DNA from: JAXMHN01 sp964578605
GTDB taxonomy: Bacteria > Verrucomicrobiota > Verrucomicrobiia > Limisphaerales > SIBE01
Assembly (NCBI GenBank): GCA_964578605.1
Contig: CAZODO010000002.1
Coordinates: 1 to 64,000, forward strand
Reading direction: 5' to 3'
DNA: 64,000 nt
Shown: positions 1 through 7,664 of the stretch, one piece after another
Numbering within the stretch: the stretch's first letter is position 1
Layout of the letters: every line of letters begins with the position of its first letter
The notes under the pieces: generated by a model
Database searches by the model: none
What the model saw: the letters and a program-made list of their open reading frames with translations, nothing else
What the model was told of the DNA's origin: nothing
Translations under genes and position numbers: made by a program

Positions 1-71
1 CTGGCGGCGGATAGGGTGGCCCCCTTACCACCTAGAAAAAGCTGAGATGCGCACGAATCGCTGTGGCGCAT

Positions 72-101
72 GAAACCTCCTTTGCTTCCCCGCGAGGTTT
101 C
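72..101. promoter_or_regulatory. Inverted repeat upstream of uvrA
   Basis: GAAACCTC (72-79) and GAGGTTTC (94-101) form a perfect 8-bp inverted repeat with a 14-nt spacer, about 40 bp before the uvrA start. It could be a hairpin in the leader or an operator. It does not match the classic Gram-positive or E. coli LexA box, so SOS control cannot be claimed from sequence alone. Confidence 0.35.
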
Positions 102-142
102 CTGTACGTTCGGCGGTTGTTCGTTTGATGGAAGTTTGCTGC

Positions 143-3106
143 ATGTCGAAGGAATTCATCAGGATTGGCGGGGCCCGGGAGCACAACCTGAAGGACCTCA
201 CGTTGAACATCCCGCGGGACAGGCTGGTGGTGATCACGGGCTTGAGCGGGTCGGGAAAATCGTCCTTGGCGTTTGACACGCTGTATGCGGAAGGGCAGCG
301 GAAGTACGTCGAGTCTATATCAGCATACGCACGGCAGTTCCTCAACCAGATGCAGAAACCGGAGGTGGATTTCATCGATGGGCTTTCGCCGGCCATCGCC
401 ATTGAACAGCGCAGTTCGGGGAGCAACCCGCGCTCGACGATTGCCACCACGACCGAGATTTACGATTACCTGAGGCTGCTTTATGCGCATGCGGGCCAGC
501 CGCATTGCCCCGTGAGCGGAAAGCGCATCACGCACCAGACAACCAGCGATATCGTCGACAAGATCCTTCAACTCCCGCCTCGAACCCGCCTGATGCTCCT
601 GGCACCGGTCGTTCGCAGCCAAAAAGGCGAGTTCCGTGATGTGATCGAGCGCCTGGCACGGGAAGGGTTCGTCCGGGCGCGAATTGATGGGAACCTGGTG
701 GAGTTGGCGAGCAATATGCGGGTGAAGCTCGACGGGAAACAGCGGCACACCATCGAGGTGGTGGTGGATCGCCTGGTCATCGACGAGAAGATCCGGGTGC
801 GCCTGAGTGATTCGGTGGAGACGGCGCTGAAATGGGGCGAGGGCAGCGTGATCCTGTTGCGGCAGGAACCGGGCAGCGATGCGGCGTCTGGCTGGACCGA
901 AACGCTGCATTCGAACCGGATGTACAGCCCCGCCACCGGGATCAGCTACGATGTTCTGACGCCGAAGCATTTCTCGTTCAACTCGCCGTTCGGCGCCTGT
1001 TCAGTCTGCCATGGGCTGGGGCAGAAACTGGTATTCGACGCTGGCCTGGTCGTGCCTGACGACCAGAAATCGCTTGAAGCCGGCGCGATTCTGCCGTGGC
1101 GTCGCGGTGGCAAGCGGATGATCAGCTATTACAAGAGCCTCCTCCGCGGTGTCGCCAGCCACTACAAGCAGAGCCTCGACACGCCCTACCATCAGCTCCC
1201 CGACAGCTTCAAGCAGGTCCTCCTCCACGGTTCGGGGAGCGAGGAGATCGAGTTCCATTTCTGGCGTGCGGGCAAGATGAGCACGGTGAAGCGGCCCTTT
1301 GAAGGCGTGCTGCCCAACCTCGAGCGCCTGTACCAGGAGAGCGAAAGCGAGTTCACCCGAAACCGGCTCAAAGGGTTCATGAGCCCCGAGGATTGCGATG
1401 GCTGCAACGGCCAGCGGCTCAAGCCTGAGATCCTGGCCGTCACCCTCGGAGGCGAGCAGGACGGCGCTGTTTCCCCCGGCACCGAGGGGACGCAGGACGG
1501 GGTTCCGGGAGCGGGCCGGGCGCGGTCTTCGGTCCTTTCCGCCCGGATTCCAGGCGTGTCGATCATGGACCTTTGCGGCCGTTCTATCGAAGCGGCGGAC
1601 CAATTCCTGGCGGGTCTCAAGCTGACCGAATTCCAGCAGGCGATCGCCGGCGATCTTATTCGCGAGATTCGCGCCCGGCTCGGGTTTCTTATCAATGTCG
1701 GACTCGGTTACCTGACGTTGAATCGGGAAAGCGGCACTTTAAGTGGCGGCGAAGCCCAACGAATCCGGCTCGCGACTCAGATCGGGGCAGGGTTGGTGGG
1801 CGTTCTGTACATCCTCGATGAACCGAGCATCGGGCTGCACCAGCGGGATAACGAACGGCTCTTGAAAACGCTCGAAGGGCTGCGCGACCTGGGCAACTCC
1901 GTCATCGTGGTGGAGCATGACGAAGAAACGATCCGGCGCGCGGATTACGTCATTGATTTGGGGCCGGGCGCGGGGGTGAGAGGCGGCGAATTGGTGGCGG
2001 CGGGGAAGGTTGAGGATGTGATTGCGAACCCACGTTCCCTCACGGGGCGCTACCTGTCTGGGGACCTCAGCATCGCGGTGCCGAAACAGCGGATCAAGCC
2101 GGCTGCATCCAGAGGCTGGCTGGAAGTCCTGGGCGCGCGCGAGAACAACCTCCAGGGCATCGATGTGCGGATTCCCCTCGGGACCCTTACTTGCGTGACC
2201 GGCGTGAGCGGTTCGGGGAAGAGCACCTTGGTGGACGACATTCTGCGGCGCGCCTTGTTCCGCCGCTGGTTTGGCTCGAAGGAAAAGCCCGGTGCCCATG
2301 ATGCCATCAACGGCATCGAGCATTTGGACAAGGTCATCGTCATCGACCAAACCCCGATCGGGCGGACGCCTCGCAGCAATCCCGCCACTTACACCGGGAT
2401 GTTGAACGATATCCGGGATCTGTTCGCGCGGTTGCCGTCGGCCAAGATCCGGGGATATGGCGCCGGCCGGTTCAGCTTCAATGTCAAAGGAGGCCGCTGC
2501 GAGAAATGCCAAGGGGACGGCTTGATCAAGATCGAGATGCACTTCTTGCCGCCGGTCTATGTCACGTGCGAAGCGTGCGGCGGGCGCCGTTACAATCGCG
2601 AGACGCTCGAGATCCATTACAAAGGGATGAACATCGCGGATGTGCTCGACATGACCGTGGACGAGGCGGTGACCTTCTTTCGCGCCGTGCCGCAGATTTA
2701 CGATCCGTGCCTGACACTGGCGGAAGTGGGGTTGGGCTATGTCAAGCTTGGCCAGGCTGCCACGACCTTGAGCGGCGGCGAAGCGCAACGCATCAAGCTG
2801 GCGGCCGAACTCAGCCGGAAATCCACCGGCCGGACCCTTTACATCCTGGATGAACCGACGACCGGCCTGCATTTTCACGACATTGCCAAGCTGCTCGAGG
2901 TCCTCTTTAAGTTGCGCGCCCCCGGCAACACGCTGCTCGTGATCGAACATAACCTTGACGTCATCAAGACGGCGGATTGGGTCATCGATCTCGGACCGGA
3001 AGGTGGAGCGAGCGGCGGCAGGATCGTGGTCGCGGGACCTCCTGAGGCCGTGGCGGCCCGCCCGGACAGCCACACCGGTCGGTACCTCGCGAAGATCCTG
3101 GCGTGA
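143..3106 (+). CDS. uvrA: UvrA, excinuclease ABC subunit A
   Basis: UvrA is the damage-recognition ATPase of nucleotide excision repair; it dimerises, loads UvrB on lesions and acts in the cytoplasm. The 987-residue product has both ABC modules: Walker A GLSGSGKSS near residue 33 and GVSGSGKST near 687, with LSGGEAQR signatures near 532 and 875. Zinc-binding CxxC pairs are seen near 285/416 and 784/807. The ATG at 143 was chosen because GGAAG lies 8 nt upstream and the product then begins just before the conserved IRIGGAREHNLKDL; an in-frame ATG at 128 and a TTG at 125 are possible. An oddity is a roughly 34-residue Gly/Pro/Arg-rich insertion (DNA about 1452-1557) after the RLKPEILAVT segment, where most homologues pass directly into the next helix. 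It is followed at 136 bp by a co-directional TPR gene. Confidence 0.97.
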   Translation: MSKEFIRIGGAREHNLKDLTLNIPRDRLVVITGLSGSGKSSLAFDTLYAEGQRKYVESISAYARQFLNQMQKPEVDFIDGLSPAIAIEQRSSGSNPRSTIATTTEIYDYLRLLYAHAGQPHCPVSGKRITHQTTSDIVDKILQLPPRTRLMLLAPVVRSQKGEFRDVIERLAREGFVRARIDGNLVELASNMRVKLDGKQRHTIEVVVDRLVIDEKIRVRLSDSVETALKWGEGSVILLRQEPGSDAASGWTETLHSNRMYSPATGISYDVLTPKHFSFNSPFGACSVCHGLGQKLVFDAGLVVPDDQKSLEAGAILPWRRGGKRMISYYKSLLRGVASHYKQSLDTPYHQLPDSFKQVLLHGSGSEEIEFHFWRAGKMSTVKRPFEGVLPNLERLYQESESEFTRNRLKGFMSPEDCDGCNGQRLKPEILAVTLGGEQDGAVSPGTEGTQDGVPGAGRARSSVLSARIPGVSIMDLCGRSIEAADQFLAGLKLTEFQQAIAGDLIREIRARLGFLINVGLGYLTLNRESGTLSGGEAQRIRLATQIGAGLVGVLYILDEPSIGLHQRDNERLLKTLEGLRDLGNSVIVVEHDEETIRRADYVIDLGPGAGVRGGELVAAGKVEDVIANPRSLTGRYLSGDLSIAVPKQRIKPAASRGWLEVLGARENNLQGIDVRIPLGTLTCVTGVSGSGKSTLVDDILRRALFRRWFGSKEKPGAHDAINGIEHLDKVIVIDQTPIGRTPRSNPATYTGMLNDIRDLFARLPSAKIRGYGAGRFSFNVKGGRCEKCQGDGLIKIEMHFLPPVYVTCEACGGRRYNRETLEIHYKGMNIADVLDMTVDEAVTFFRAVPQIYDPCLTLAEVGLGYVKLGQAATTLSGGEAQRIKLAAELSRKSTGRTLYILDEPTTGLHFHDIAKLLEVLFKLRAPGNTLLVIEHNLDVIKTADWVIDLGPEGGASGGRIVVAGPPEAVAARPDSHTGRYLAKILA

Positions 3107-3214
3107 CGATGTGTCGCCGGGCGGAAAGGCCCCGTCGCGCTTGACTCAGGTGCTTGGGGCGCCTATGTGACTCGAATGACGACATGAGAACGGCCGCAAC
3201 AGTCATAAACTTGT

Positions 3215-3231
3215 CGTTGGACCTTCCAACG
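3215..3231. promoter_or_regulatory. Hairpin just upstream of TPR gene start
   Basis: CGTTGG (3215-3220), five-base loop ACCTT, CCAACG (3226-3231). The perfect 6-bp stem ends 12 nt before the GTG start at 3243, where a ribosome binding site would normally sit, so it could affect translation initiation. No clear Shine-Dalgarno sequence is visible there. Confidence 0.3.
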
Positions 3232-3242
3232 AACCGCTGAAC

Positions 3243-5927
3243 GTGAGAAAGTCTGCGTGGTCTTTCCGAGGGCGCCTGCTTGGAATCCTTTCAAGCGCGG
3301 TTCTCCTGTGCTTCCTCATGACTAGCCGGGCGCAGGAACCAGACGCGGAGCGCGCGTTCACGAGTGCCGCCCGCCTTTTCGAGGGCGGCTGGTACGACCG
3401 GGCGGAAGCCGAGTTAAGCGCGTTCCTGGCAGCGTATCCCAACGCTACCAACCGGATAGAAGCGGTCCTCTTGCAGGCCCAGAGCCGGTTTCAATTGAAG
3501 AAGCACGAAGCCGCCATCCAGCTTTTGCAGGCGCACCAAACGAATGCCGGACCGGCTGCAGATCGGTTCCTCTACTGGATGGCTCAAGCTCAATCCGAGC
3601 TGGCGAATCACGAAGCCGCTGCTTCCATTTATGCCGAGCTGCTGAAGGCCTATGCGGCGTCCCCTCTCCGCCTCGAAGCGAGTGTCGGGGAAGCCTGGGC
3701 GCGATTTAAGCTGGGCGACACCGCCCGCACCGTCGAACTCCTCAAGGCATCTGGCAGCGCGTTTGAACAGGCGGCCAAGGCGACCACAAATCAAGGCGCC
3801 GTTCTTCGTGGCAACTTCTTGCTGGCCGAGGCCCTTTTCGCTCAAAAGAACTTTCAGGCGGCCGAACTGACCTTGAACGAAATCGCGGCGCGAGGCATTC
3901 AGCCCGAAGCGGAATGGGAACGCCAGTACCTCCTCGCTCGCATCGAGACGCTGGATGGGCGAGGGGAGGCCGCCTTGGCCCGCGTCACGAACCTGGTTTC
4001 GATGGCGAGCGCCCGCAGCAACGCTGTCCTCCAAGCGCGCTCTTTGACCCTGAAAGGCGAGATCCTCGAGGAACGAGAGCCGGCGGCTGCTGCCGAGGCT
4101 TACGGCACCATCACGGAACTGCCCGGCGTTTCCCACGAACAGAAAAGGCAAGCCCTTTTGCGGTTGGCCGACCTCGCGGTGGCGCAAAACCGGTTTACGA
4201 ATGCGGTGAACGGCCTTGTGCAGTTCTTGCAGCAGAATCCTCAGGACCCAGCGACGGACCTGATCCGCCTGGCACTGGGCGAGATTCACTTGAAGAAGTA
4301 TCAGAGCCTGCTCCCTGAGTCGGGCCCGCTCAGCGCGGCGGCTGTTCCTCAAGCCACCAACTTGCTTCACGTGGCCCGAAGCCACTTCGAATTCATCGTC
4401 AGCCAACTGACGAATAGCGCGTATCTGGGCAAGGCTTCCCTCGGGCGCGGCTGGTGCCTTTGGGAGGAAGCGCAACTCCAGGGCGATACCGCAAGATGGC
4501 TGGAATGCCAGGGTGCGCTCCAGACAGCGATCGCCAAATTGCCCAAGTCGCTCGACCAGGCTCGAGCGCGGTTCAAGCTGGGGGACGTTTATCTGCAGCG
4601 CCGCGAGTACACCAATGCCGCGGCACAATTCCGCCAGCTCGTGGAGCAGTATTCGGATGTCCCTGAAGTCCGCGACACACTTTTTGACCAGGTGCTCTCG
4701 CAAAGCGTTCGTGCCAGCATTGATTCCGGGGACCTGCCCTTTGCCAAGACGGCACTGGAAAGGCTTCTCCGCGATTTTCCCAAGAGTCCCGAGGCCAGCC
4801 GGGCGATGTACCAGTATGGCCTGGCACTCGTGGACGCCGGCGAGTTCAACCAGGGCCGGGAAGTTTTTGCGGATTTTGGGAAGCGCTTTGCGGATTCACC
4901 CCTGATGCCAGAAGTGCGAATCGCGGTGGCACGCAGCTACGCCATGCACTCGGATTGGGCATCCGCTCTTCCCCTTCTCGACCAGTGGCTGAACCAATAC
5001 ACCAACGCGGTGGATGTCCTCAGACCGCAGGCCGAATTCGAGCGGGCGTGGTGCTATTCCCAGTCCGGTCGCGAAACGAACGCGTTCGTTCTGCTGACGA
5101 ACCTGGTGCAGCAATATCCTTCGAGCAGCGTGATTCCTCTCGCCCATCTTTGGCTGGGCGATTACTACCTGAACCAGCGCGACTATGTGAGTGCAGAGCG
5201 CTCCTATCAGTTCCTGTCGACCAACGCCGTGGCGCCTGAACTGACCCGGCAAGCGTCCCTGATGGCCGCGAAAGCCGCCTTCTTCCGCCAAGGCTGGTCG
5301 GATGCGCGGAAGTATTTGACTCCCCTGGTCGATGACCCGGTAGCCGGACCCGAGGCGTGGTTTATGCTGGGCGATATCGAGATCGAAGACCGCTCCGCCG
5401 ATGCCACCAACCGCTTCGCGCGTTGGGAAGAAGCCATCAAGCGCTTCCAGCGCGTCACCAATTTCTACGCCGGCAGTCCCCTGGCCCCGCTGGCGATGGG
5501 CAAGATCGCAAATTGCCATTTCCAGTTGGCTGCCCAGAACACCAACCGCTACGAGATGGCCACCAACCAGTACTTTCAGTTGCTTTCTGTCCCCACGGAC
5601 GTGTCCACGCGCAGCCAGGCTGAGGTGGCGCTCGGCCATGTCTTGGAGAAGATGGCCGAGTTCCAAGCCAATCGAACCGAACTGCTGAACGCCGCCCTGA
5701 CCCATTACCTGAACGTCGTTTACGGCAAGCGCCTGCAACAAGGGGAAGATCCCGATCCGTTCTGGATGAAAGAAGCGGCGCTCGCCGCCGGAAGCCTCGC
5801 CTCCGAACGGCTCCAGCGGTACGACGAAGCGGAGCGGCTCTACGAAGCCATGATCCGCACCTTTCCGTCCGTGAAGGGCGTTTGGGAGAAGCGCCTCGCT
5901 ACCTTGCGGCAACAACGATCAAGGTAA
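3243..5927 (+). CDS. Exported tetratricopeptide repeat protein (YbgF/BamD-like)
   Basis: An 894-residue protein starting with GTG. The N-terminus has basic residues, then a hydrophobic run (LLGILSSAVLLCFL) and a likely signal peptidase site after SRA, so it should be exported. The rest is built of many degenerate TPR units of about 34-38 residues, with recurring A..LF..G.Y..AE..L..F and FPKSPEA(S)RA patterns typical of BamD/YbgF-type repeats. No catalytic motif is apparent; the family usually scaffolds envelope complexes. The exact partner is unknown. It follows uvrA by 136 bp but probably has an unrelated role. Confidence 0.85.
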   Translation: MRKSAWSFRGRLLGILSSAVLLCFLMTSRAQEPDAERAFTSAARLFEGGWYDRAEAELSAFLAAYPNATNRIEAVLLQAQSRFQLKKHEAAIQLLQAHQTNAGPAADRFLYWMAQAQSELANHEAAASIYAELLKAYAASPLRLEASVGEAWARFKLGDTARTVELLKASGSAFEQAAKATTNQGAVLRGNFLLAEALFAQKNFQAAELTLNEIAARGIQPEAEWERQYLLARIETLDGRGEAALARVTNLVSMASARSNAVLQARSLTLKGEILEEREPAAAAEAYGTITELPGVSHEQKRQALLRLADLAVAQNRFTNAVNGLVQFLQQNPQDPATDLIRLALGEIHLKKYQSLLPESGPLSAAAVPQATNLLHVARSHFEFIVSQLTNSAYLGKASLGRGWCLWEEAQLQGDTARWLECQGALQTAIAKLPKSLDQARARFKLGDVYLQRREYTNAAAQFRQLVEQYSDVPEVRDTLFDQVLSQSVRASIDSGDLPFAKTALERLLRDFPKSPEASRAMYQYGLALVDAGEFNQGREVFADFGKRFADSPLMPEVRIAVARSYAMHSDWASALPLLDQWLNQYTNAVDVLRPQAEFERAWCYSQSGRETNAFVLLTNLVQQYPSSSVIPLAHLWLGDYYLNQRDYVSAERSYQFLSTNAVAPELTRQASLMAAKAAFFRQGWSDARKYLTPLVDDPVAGPEAWFMLGDIEIEDRSADATNRFARWEEAIKRFQRVTNFYAGSPLAPLAMGKIANCHFQLAAQNTNRYEMATNQYFQLLSVPTDVSTRSQAEVALGHVLEKMAEFQANRTELLNAALTHYLNVVYGKRLQQGEDPDPFWMKEAALAAGSLASERLQRYDEAERLYEAMIRTFPSVKGVWEKRLATLRQQRSR

Positions 5928-5966
5928 TTCGATGAAACCAGGCCCCGGATCAAACTCGCAGCGTCA

Positions 5967-6000
5967 TTGACAAGAAGCCCCGGGCCTGCTTACCTAAACT
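5967..6000 (+). promoter_or_regulatory. Candidate sigma-70 promoter for small RNA
   Basis: A perfect -35 hexamer TTGACA at 5967-5972 is followed 18 bp later by TACCTA (5991-5996), or 22 bp later by TAAACT (5995-6000). Predicted transcription would begin around 6002-6007, exactly where a series of hairpins starts. The -10 match is weak, so this rests on the -35 box plus position. Confidence 0.4.
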
Positions 6001-6149
6001 AGAATCTGGACGCGGTTCCGTTTGGCATGGAGGTGCCGAGCACCCGGATTCGGGGAGGCCGCGCACAGCAGGTTTTCAGGCCTAAGCAGCGTCACACTGC
6101 TTGGACTAAGAACGCCGTTCCGTGCGATGCGGAACGGCTTTTTGTTTTT
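6001..6149 (+). ncRNA. Candidate structured small RNA, about 145 nt
   Basis: The block folds on paper into consecutive hairpins. An 8-bp stem pairs 6002-6009 with 6044-6051 and encloses a second stem 6022-6027/6034-6039. Then come 6056-6060/6079-6083, 6084-6089/6097-6102, and finally the terminator stem 6114-6121/6131-6138 followed by T5GT5. A TTGACA box lies just upstream. It has no convincing open reading frame on the plus strand and starts 73 bp after the TPR stop codon. I could not match it to 6S, SRP, tmRNA or RNase P signatures. It could instead be a structured 3' UTR of the TPR mRNA. Confidence 0.5.
6114..6149 (+). terminator. Rho-independent terminator
   Basis: GCCGTTCC (6114-6121), 9-nt loop, GGAACGGC (6131-6138), then TTTTTGTTTTT. 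A perfect 8-bp GC-rich stem followed directly by a T tract is a canonical intrinsic terminator on the plus strand. Confidence 0.85.
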
Positions 6150-6558
6150 GCTGAGCAATTTCTGTGGTCCAACCCGCGTAACTTTCGCCCTGTAAACACT
6201 TAGCTTCAGTGCTTTCAAGTGATCTCCCACGGTTGCCCTTTGCCTGGCCCGTGTCTTGGGCGTGTCGGAATAATGCAGCAGCAGCCAATCCAGGAGCGGC
6301 TTAATCATCGGGCTGAGTGCCACCTGTTCAAAGTCACCGGGGAAACGGCCTGGGTCCATGAAGTCCGCGAAATCCTGCACGATGAAGTCCAGCGCGCAAA
6401 ATGCGGACAAGCCTCCGCGCCTTTGTTAGGTTTTGGGGATGCAAGATAGGCAGGTCGCCGACGCCCGGGTTCCGTCCCCTCAGAGCCCACCCCTCCGCTG
6501 GAGATCGGGCGCGCGGTTTTGCCCGGGCTGGCCCGGTTGAAACCCTAAGGGCGCCTCG
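6150..6558. other. Intergenic stretch without a supported gene
   Basis: About 400 bp between the terminator and the micro-protein gene. The minus strand carries a 138-codon open frame (5994-6410) whose first 60 residues look vaguely protein-like (VQDFADFMDPGRFPGDFEQVALSP), but its C-terminal part runs antisense through the structured RNA and terminator and matches nothing I recognise. It may be a gene remnant. I see no other signal here. Confidence 0.3.
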
Positions 6559-6681
6559 CTACTTCTTTCCCGGAACCCGCTTTGCGGCAGCGGCTTGCTT
6601 CTTCTTCTGAGCATCCGCGTCGGCTTTAGCTTGCTTCTGTGATGATTGCTTATGCACGGCCTTCGGAGACTTGTCGCCCAT
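6559..6681 (-). CDS. Small basic 'MGDKSPK' micro-protein, 40 aa
   Basis: Read on the minus strand, ATG at 6681 to TAG at 6559 gives 40 residues beginning MGDKSPKAVHKQSSQKQAKA and ending AAAKRVPGKK. It is about a third Lys/Arg, rich in Gln and Ala, with no hydrophobic segment, so it should be cytosolic and perhaps nucleic-acid associated. The opening MGDKSPK resembles short hypothetical proteins I recall from many bacteria, which have no assigned function; that recollection is the main support along with a clean frame. An AAAGG motif lies about 10 nt upstream. It is preceded by a 561-bp palindrome-rich region. Confidence 0.7.
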   Translation of the reverse strand: MGDKSPKAVHKQSSQKQAKADADAQKKKQAAAAKRVPGKK

Positions 6682-6945
6682 AGTCGCTTTGCCTTTCGTT
6701 GACGGTTTACTACCCGGCGGGTTGTGTTGGGTCGCCAGATGCTGGCGACTTTAACTGATGTCCGCGAACCCGGCAAAGACTTTACACGAGCTTTCCCGCG
6801 ATGATCAAGACCGATGGCGCTGATGCAGCCATTCGCCTGCAGCTTTGGAGTAAAGGCGTTGACCTCCACCCCCGCGCCATCGGACACAAAAAGCGCGCGT
6901 CTCAAGATCTGTTACCTACTCTGAATCAACGACGTAACCTAATGG

Positions 6946-6958
6946 TGACAAATTGTCA
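6946..6958. promoter_or_regulatory. 13-bp palindrome TGACAAATTGTCA
   Basis: TGACAA-A-TTGTCA is a perfect dyad with one central base. It shares the core ACAAATTGT with the palindrome at 7114-7126, 168 bp away centre to centre, which suggests two sites for one dimeric regulator upstream of the micro-protein gene. The regulator is unknown. Confidence 0.4.
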
Positions 6959-7012
6959 TCATTCTTCCGGAGGGTGAAGACGGCGGCGCATCATCGTTAC
7001 ACCCGGATGAAG

Positions 7013-7030
7013 GCAGATTGTGCAATCTGC
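7013..7030. promoter_or_regulatory. 18-bp inverted repeat
   Basis: GCAGATTG (7013-7020) and CAATCTGC (7023-7030) form a perfect 8-bp inverted repeat with a 2-base centre. The short centre favours a protein operator over an RNA hairpin. Confidence 0.4.
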
Positions 7031-7082
7031 AGATGTACCGCTGAACCGGCGCAGGCAGTTTTTGAGAGGCGCTCCGTCGGAT

Positions 7083-7097
7083 GGGCAGCCGCTGCCC
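7083..7097. other. Short GC hairpin
   Basis: GGGCAG (7083-7088), loop CCG, CTGCCC (7092-7097). There is no T tract on either side, so it is not an intrinsic terminator. Confidence 0.3.
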
Positions 7098-7113
7098 GTG
7101 TAGCACAGAATGG

Positions 7114-7126
7114 GAACAAATTGTTC
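7114..7126. promoter_or_regulatory. 13-bp palindrome GAACAAATTGTTC
   Basis: GAACAA-A-TTGTTC is a perfect dyad sharing the nine central bases with the palindrome at 6946-6958. It lies between the antitoxin-like gene's stop and the micro-protein start. Confidence 0.4.
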
Positions 7127-7242
7127 ACATCCGCCTAAGGCTCCATCCATGAGGTGGATACGGCCATGTGAGTCGGTGTGCAGGCGGAATCCACGGCGGC
7201 AAAGTACCGCTCCGCGAGCTAGCCTGGGCAGGGGCGGCGCGA

Positions 7243-7578
7243 TCAGTTCGAGTCACGAAAGGCGCGATAGATTTCCCAGCGTTCCTGCGGAGTCAGGATA
7301 CCGCAAAAAGGGTCGCTTTGCCTTAAGCGCTGCCCCAATTCGGATTCGTCCAGGAGCAAGCTGCGAATCTCTTCCCAGGGCCGATCCAGGAGGTTGGACC
7401 ATTCGCGGTCGGCCGGAAGCGGAGAGCGCTCCATCCATCGACGGCACGTCTCCTTGGCTTTCGCCAACCCGGCTCTGGCCGGATCCCGATCAATCCTGGC
7501 GACAACGGCCCTGGCCATCGCCAGGCTGCGCTGATCGATTTGGGAATGCAATTTCACAGAGATTCTCTGCGGCCGCAC
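7243..7578 (-). CDS. Antitoxin-like small protein with LRQSxPFxGILTPxER motif
   Basis: An 111-residue protein ending LRQSDPFCGILTPQERWEIY plus a few residues. I recall small proteins with this C-terminal pattern (RLRQSSPFAGIL(T/S)..ER) encoded next to AbiEii-type nucleotidyltransferase toxins or other toxin-antitoxin genes; the function of the small partner is not settled. No nucleotidyltransferase is next to it here, so it would be an orphan or solitary member. The start could be the ATG at 7578 or the internal GTG seven codons in. It is 86 bp downstream of the hydrolase gene on the same strand. Confidence 0.6.
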   Translation of the reverse strand: MRPQRISVKLHSQIDQRSLAMARAVVARIDRDPARAGLAKAKETCRRWMERSPLPADREWSNLLDRPWEEIRSLLLDESELGQRLRQSDPFCGILTPQERWEIYRAFRDSN

Positions 7579-7664
7579 CAGGACGGAGTTTCAGAAGAAC
7601 CTACCGTCAACCACCGATCTGTCGAGGCATTTCACCCCGCTGTCGAACGGTTGAATGATTGTGT

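Larger units (their letters stand above)
6682..7242. other. Palindrome-rich intergenic region
   Basis: 561 bp between two minus-strand genes with no supported coding sequence. It holds three near-perfect palindromes (6946-6958, 7013-7030, 7114-7126) and a GGGCAG/CTGCCC hairpin (7083-7097). As the flanking genes point left, this is the upstream region of the micro-protein gene. A 182-codon plus-strand frame running into the next gene is Arg/Pro/Ser-rich and is a shadow. Confidence 0.5.

Noticed and set aside
5994..6410. 138-codon minus-strand frame
   Set aside because: It overlaps the structured RNA and terminator and has no recognisable motif; kept only as a possible remnant.
6480..6905. 141-codon minus-strand frame
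   Set aside because: A different frame overlapping the micro-protein gene; it lacks protein-like composition, whereas the 40-codon frame is clean and familiar.
7245..7256. tRNA-like GTTCGAGTC sequence
   Set aside because: It lies inside a protein gene end and no cloverleaf can be drawn around it.
7110..7658. 182-codon plus-strand open frame
   Set aside because: Arg/Pro/Ser-rich composition and antisense to the antitoxin-like gene; a GC-driven shadow frame.
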